A stretch of 64,000 nucleotides of DNA from Caldilineaceae bacterium (GTDB taxonomy: Bacteria; Chloroflexota; Anaerolineae; Caldilineales; Caldilineaceae). The position numbers and the translations under genes are program-made. Shown in pieces: positions 61,083-64,000 of the stretch (its first letter is position 1; every line of letters begins with the position of its first letter). The notes beneath the pieces are model-generated. The model made no database searches. It saw only the letters and a program-made list of their open reading frames with translations, and was not told the origin of the DNA. The stretch covers positions 248,001 through 312,000 of the forward strand of contig JAJDXQ010000046.1 in assembly GCA_022823185.1 (NCBI GenBank), given 5' to 3'.

Positions 61083-61982
61083 ATGACGACAATTCCAAGC
61101 GCGAATTACGCTCTTATCGGGGGCTCCGGCACGTGGGGGGCGCGATTCCCCGAAGACCTGGAGATGCCGAACGTTGAACTGACGGACTATTTTGAGGGTT
61201 TCGACACGCCGTATGGCCGGTCGGCGCCATTCAAGTTGCTAAAGATTGCGGGGCAGCCGGTGTGGCGAACGGCGATGCACGGGATGTGGGACCATGGGGG
61301 CGGACAGGGTTCGCGGCCGCGCACGCCCTGGCTGGCGGCCAAGCAGGTGGGCTGGGTGCTGGAGCAGGCGGGCGTACAGTGGGCCATGGTCGAGGCATCG
61401 GTTGGCGGGATACAGCGGCCGGACAAGCCGGGGGCGCCTCTGCCTCCGTGGAGCATTACGATCAACAGCGACTACATGTTGTTTTTCAGGCCGGAAGAGG
61501 ACCAACCCTTTTTCGGGGGCCGTAAGCGTTCTGCCCGCTTCAAGGATCCATTCTGTCCGATCATGAGCAAGCTCCTCTATGAAGCCGCGCAGAAGGAGCC
61601 AAAGTTTGTGGGCGTTTACGAAGACGCGATTTACGTTTGCACTGCGTGGGGGCGATTTGAGACGCCCAAGGAGATCCAGGTTTACGCGGACATGGGCGCG
61701 CATGTGGTAGGCCATACGCTGGCGCATGAGCTGCCGGTGTTCCGCAAGGCCGGCGTACGGCTGGCCTCGGTTGGCATCATCTCGAACCACGCTGAGGGCA
61801 GGGATGAGTGGGTCGGGGACAGTCCGGATGCGATGGCTGACTTTTACTTCAGCTGCCCCCACTATCTGGGCCCCGTGATGGCCAACGCCATGCAGGCACT
61901 GATTGAGAGCGGCGCGACGCCGCCCGAGGAACCGGACATCTATCTGTACGGTCTGGGGCAGTTTCCGGTTGAAGGGGCCTAG
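61083..61982 (+). CDS. Nucleoside phosphorylase-like protein, copy 2 (MTAP-like)
   Basis: A 299-residue member of the PNP/MTAP superfamily. The N-terminal YALIGGSGTWG matches the phosphate-binding IGGSG motif of methylthioadenosine phosphorylase, and VCTAWGRFETPKEIQVYADMGAHVVG matches the xGPRFETxAEI region, though Trp replaces the Pro. ATG at 61083 follows AGGAA; a longer frame begins at 60990 inside the gap but has no site. Probably phosphorolyses or hydrolyses a nucleoside or thio-nucleoside brought in by the importer upstream. Confidence 0.78.
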   Translation: MTTIPSANYALIGGSGTWGARFPEDLEMPNVELTDYFEGFDTPYGRSAPFKLLKIAGQPVWRTAMHGMWDHGGGQGSRPRTPWLAAKQVGWVLEQAGVQWAMVEASVGGIQRPDKPGAPLPPWSITINSDYMLFFRPEEDQPFFGGRKRSARFKDPFCPIMSKLLYEAAQKEPKFVGVYEDAIYVCTAWGRFETPKEIQVYADMGAHVVGHTLAHELPVFRKAGVRLASVGIISNHAEGRDEWVGDSPDAMADFYFSCPHYLGPVMANAMQALIESGATPPEEPDIYLYGLGQFPVEGA

Positions 61983-62025
61983 CGGGACGGCGAGGCGACT
62001 GCAACGCCTGTGTACCTGTTTCGTT

Positions 62026-62754
62026 CTATTCTGAAGTGGCTGGCTCGCTCTCCGCTACAGTGGGTGAACCAGCAGTCCAGACCGTTCGCGCTTCGTCGGC
62101 CAGTTCGCAGGTTTCCAGCGTCAGGTCTCTGCGCAGATGGCTGGGGCCGCCGGTGGGTTCGCCGGGCTCGTCGGCAACGGTCAGACACAGGGCGGCGTCT
62201 GATCCGTTCTTCAGTTCAATCTGGCCCCGTTCGTTGAAACTGAACTTCTGCAGGGGCGAGTCGGAGCAGCCGGCAAGGATCAGGTCGGCGCCGGGCTCCG
62301 GACCGCTGGCTGCAACACAGAGGTCGTATGCCGGCATCTGAATCTGTCCCGGCGAAGGCGAGTCGAATTGGAACATCTCATCGTCGGCGCCTGGCTTGCA
62401 AGTGTGAGCGGTGAGGGCGCCCTGCAGATTCAGGGAACTCCCGAACCCGGGAACGTCCACGCAGTAGAATTCCGGTTCGTCCAGCGGGTCAAGCAGTTGA
62501 ATCAGGCCGACGGCGGCGGGCGCGAGATCTGGCGTCTCTGCGGCTGGCGTATCCGTGGCTGGCGTATCGACGGCAGTGGGTTGCGGATTGAGCGAAGCCG
62601 GCGCGGGCAACTGGCAGGCGGCGAACGCCCAAGCGATTGCCGTCATGGCAAGGCAGCGCAGGGCGCTGCTGCCTATCTGATTGAGCCTTGCTTTGCGGGT
62701 CCTGGCCACTGCGTCGTATGCTTTCGGCTCCGGTCGCCTGTTCGGGCGGCCCAT
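62026..62754 (-). CDS. Ricin-type beta-trefoil lectin lipoprotein (putative)
   Basis: A 242-residue protein: basic N-terminus, hydrophobic segment and lipobox FAAC near residue 47, a Pro/Thr/Ala-rich linker with a TDTPA-type repeat, then a ricin-type lectin-like domain (YCVDVPGFGSSLNLQ, LCVAASGPEPGADLILAGC, LKNGSDAALCLTVAD) with CxxL/QxW-like spacing. It would be a surface carbohydrate-binding lipoprotein. ATG at 62754; TATAAT (62786-62781) is a possible -10. It diverges from a sulfatase gene 103 bases away, which suggests sulfated-glycan recognition, by inference. Confidence 0.65.
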   Translation of the reverse strand: MGRPNRRPEPKAYDAVARTRKARLNQIGSSALRCLAMTAIAWAFAACQLPAPASLNPQPTAVDTPATDTPAAETPDLAPAAVGLIQLLDPLDEPEFYCVDVPGFGSSLNLQGALTAHTCKPGADDEMFQFDSPSPGQIQMPAYDLCVAASGPEPGADLILAGCSDSPLQKFSFNERGQIELKNGSDAALCLTVADEPGEPTGGPSHLRRDLTLETCELADEARTVWTAGSPTVAESEPATSE

Positions 62755-62857
62755 GGTCCTGCCTGTGGATTTATGATTGCATTATACACCCACTCTTCCA
62801 GCTCCAGAATCCGAATCCATCGCTCCGTTCGGATTGCAGACCTGTCACGCCAAAGAG

Positions 62858-64000
62858 ATGTCGAACCAGCCAAACATCCTCCTTTTTCTCACTGACGATC
62901 ACGGCCAGTGGGCGAGTTCGCCCTATGGCAACGGGGAAGTGAGAACGCCAAACCTGGCGCGCCTGGCAGCCACCGGGATGGTGATGGAGAACGCCTTTAC
63001 GCCGGCGCCGGTCTGTTCGCCGGCGCGTGCCTCCCTGCTGACCGGGCTGACGCCGTCGCAGCATGGCATTCACGACTACATCGCGATGGCATTTGACCGG
63101 GGCGCGTGGCTGACCGATGAGCAGACACTGCCCCGGCTCTTGCAGGGGGCAGGCTACAGGACCGGGCTGGCCGGGAAGTGGCATGTTGGCAACGAGGACA
63201 GACCGGCACAGGGATTCGACTCCTGGTTCAGCGTGGGCAGCGCCTACCCGCTCTTGCATCAAGGGAGGCGCGGTTACTGCAACCAGGGCCGCATGGAGAC
63301 GCTTGAAGGGTTCACCAACGACATACTTGCTGACCGCGCGGTCCGGTTTGTGGAAGCAGAAGACGAGCGGCCCTTTTTTCTGCTCATTGGCCTGACCGCG
63401 ACGCACGGGCCCTGGCGCGGCCATCCGGAACGGCATGCGCGCCAATACCGCGACGCAACGTTTTGCGATATCCCAGCGGATGATACCTATGCTTTTGGCG
63501 AGCAGGCGCTGGAATCCCTGAGTGTCGAACGGCAACTTGAACGGGAGGCGCAGGCGCAGTACTATGCGGCGGTCAGCCACGTTGACGAGATTGTCGGAAG
63601 CGTTGTTGGGGCGGTGGAAAGGGCCGGAAAACTGAACGACACGCTCGTCGTCTATACGTCGGATCACGGGCTGAATTGCGGCCATCATGGCATCTGGGGA
63701 AAGGGCAACGGCACCATCCCGCTGAACATGCTGGAGGAGTCGATCCGCGTTCCGCTGCTGGTGCGCTGGCCGGGGGTCATTGCTGGGGGCGGGCGGCGCG
63801 AGGAGACGGTGGACCACCTGGATGTCTTTCAGACTTTGGCCGCGGCCGGCGGCGCGGCGCTGCCGGCCGATTGTGACTACGCGGGGAGAGATATGTTACC
63901 GCTACTGTGCGGGCGGGCGGGAGAAGTGAAGTGGCGGGACGTTCAGTATGGCGAGTATGGGACGGCGCGGATGGTCCGCGCTGGCAGGTATAAGCTGGTT
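62858..64000 (+). CDS. Sulfatase (type I), 3' end beyond window
   Basis: The frame starts at ATG 62858 and runs 381 codons to the right edge. It is a type I alkaline-phosphatase-fold sulfatase: NILLFLTDDHGQW at 6-18 gives the metal-binding Asp pair, and CSPAR (53-57) in PVCSPARASLLTG is the cysteine-type formylglycine site. GLAGKWHVG and TSDHGLNCGHHGIWGKG follow in normal order. C53 must be converted to formylglycine to be active. No signal peptide is seen. It hydrolyses sulfate esters, probably from sulfated glycans. The ribosome binding site is weak (AAAGAG). Confidence 0.9.
   Translation, partial: MSNQPNILLFLTDDHGQWASSPYGNGEVRTPNLARLAATGMVMENAFTPAPVCSPARASLLTGLTPSQHGIHDYIAMAFDRGAWLTDEQTLPRLLQGAGYRTGLAGKWHVGNEDRPAQGFDSWFSVGSAYPLLHQGRRGYCNQGRMETLEGFTNDILADRAVRFVEAEDERPFFLLIGLTATHGPWRGHPERHARQYRDATFCDIPADDTYAFGEQALESLSVERQLEREAQAQYYAAVSHVDEIVGSVVGAVERAGKLNDTLVVYTSDHGLNCGHHGIWGKGNGTIPLNMLEESIRVPLLVRWPGVIAGGGRREETVDHLDVFQTLAAAGGAALPADCDYAGRDMLPLLCGRAGEVKWRDVQYGEYGTARMVRAGRYKLV

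Overview
The window looks like a chromosomal segment of a free-living or host-associated Gram-positive-type or monoderm bacterium rich in catabolic genes. The style of the secreted proteins (lipoproteins whose lipobox is followed by long Ala/Pro/Glu linkers, one twin-arginine lipoprotein solute-binding protein), the fairly high GC, and the crowd of phytanoyl-CoA-dioxygenase-like (PhyH), Gfo/Idh/MocA and ABC-importer genes fit the Chloroflexota (Caldilineaceae-like lineages, common in marine and sponge metagenomes). That placement is inference; no rRNA or other phylogenetic marker lies in the window. No phage, transposase, tRNA or CRISPR array was seen.

Layout. 1-2905 (minus): two glycosyl-hydrolase-like proteins (one cut by the window edge) around a PhyH oxygenase. 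3098-4909 (minus): an AT-richer two-gene cassette, a DUF3696/OLD-like ATPase overlapping in its translation signals with a PIN-like nuclease, a candidate defence pair. 5055-8430 (minus): a sugar ABC importer (binding protein, two permeases). 8909-22235 (plus): small-acid/amino-acid catabolism: PhyH, M20 peptidase, 2-hydroxyacid dehydrogenase, DUF3830 (twice), class III aminotransferase, Asp/Glu-racemase-like enzymes (twice), GNAT, Gfo/Idh, VOC, FAH and PmoA-like proteins. 22307-26622 (minus): PIG-L deacetylase-like, helical-toroid glycosidase-like and another glycosyl-hydrolase-like protein. 26927-27646 (plus): a lone membrane-anchored protein.

27685-34149 (minus): a kelch protein, PhyH, glycosyl-hydrolase-like protein, a UGSC-type selenoprotein read through an in-frame TGA, and another PhyH. 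The selenoprotein is the strongest discovery: the TGA at 30071-30069 sits in a UxxC motif, the frame continues for 449 codons, and a hairpin with a GGUC apical loop lies at the spacing expected of a bacterial SECIS. 34345-41889 (minus): a peptide-type ABC importer followed by a LamG/Ig-like protein and a glycosyl-hydrolase-like protein. 42508-54066 (minus): a ten-gene run, importer plus three Gfo/Idh dehydrogenases, a stand-alone domain protein, Ldh2-type dehydrogenase, BNR sialidase-like protein and HpcH/HpaI aldolase; it reads like uptake and oxidation of a glycan-derived acid. 54905-61982 (plus): PhyH, two NMT1-type binding proteins, ATPase, permease, two nucleoside-phosphorylase-like proteins. 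62026-64000: a ricin-type-lectin lipoprotein divergent from a sulfatase cut by the window end.

Two themes cut across the genes. Four of five solute-binding-protein genes are followed directly by a strong intercistronic stem-loop, each of different sequence, probably protecting or limiting the binding-protein mRNA. A multi-hairpin intergenic repeat occurs three times (about 16.5, 20.6 and 42.1 kb). No transcription regulator and no ATPase subunit for three of the four importers is encoded in the window.
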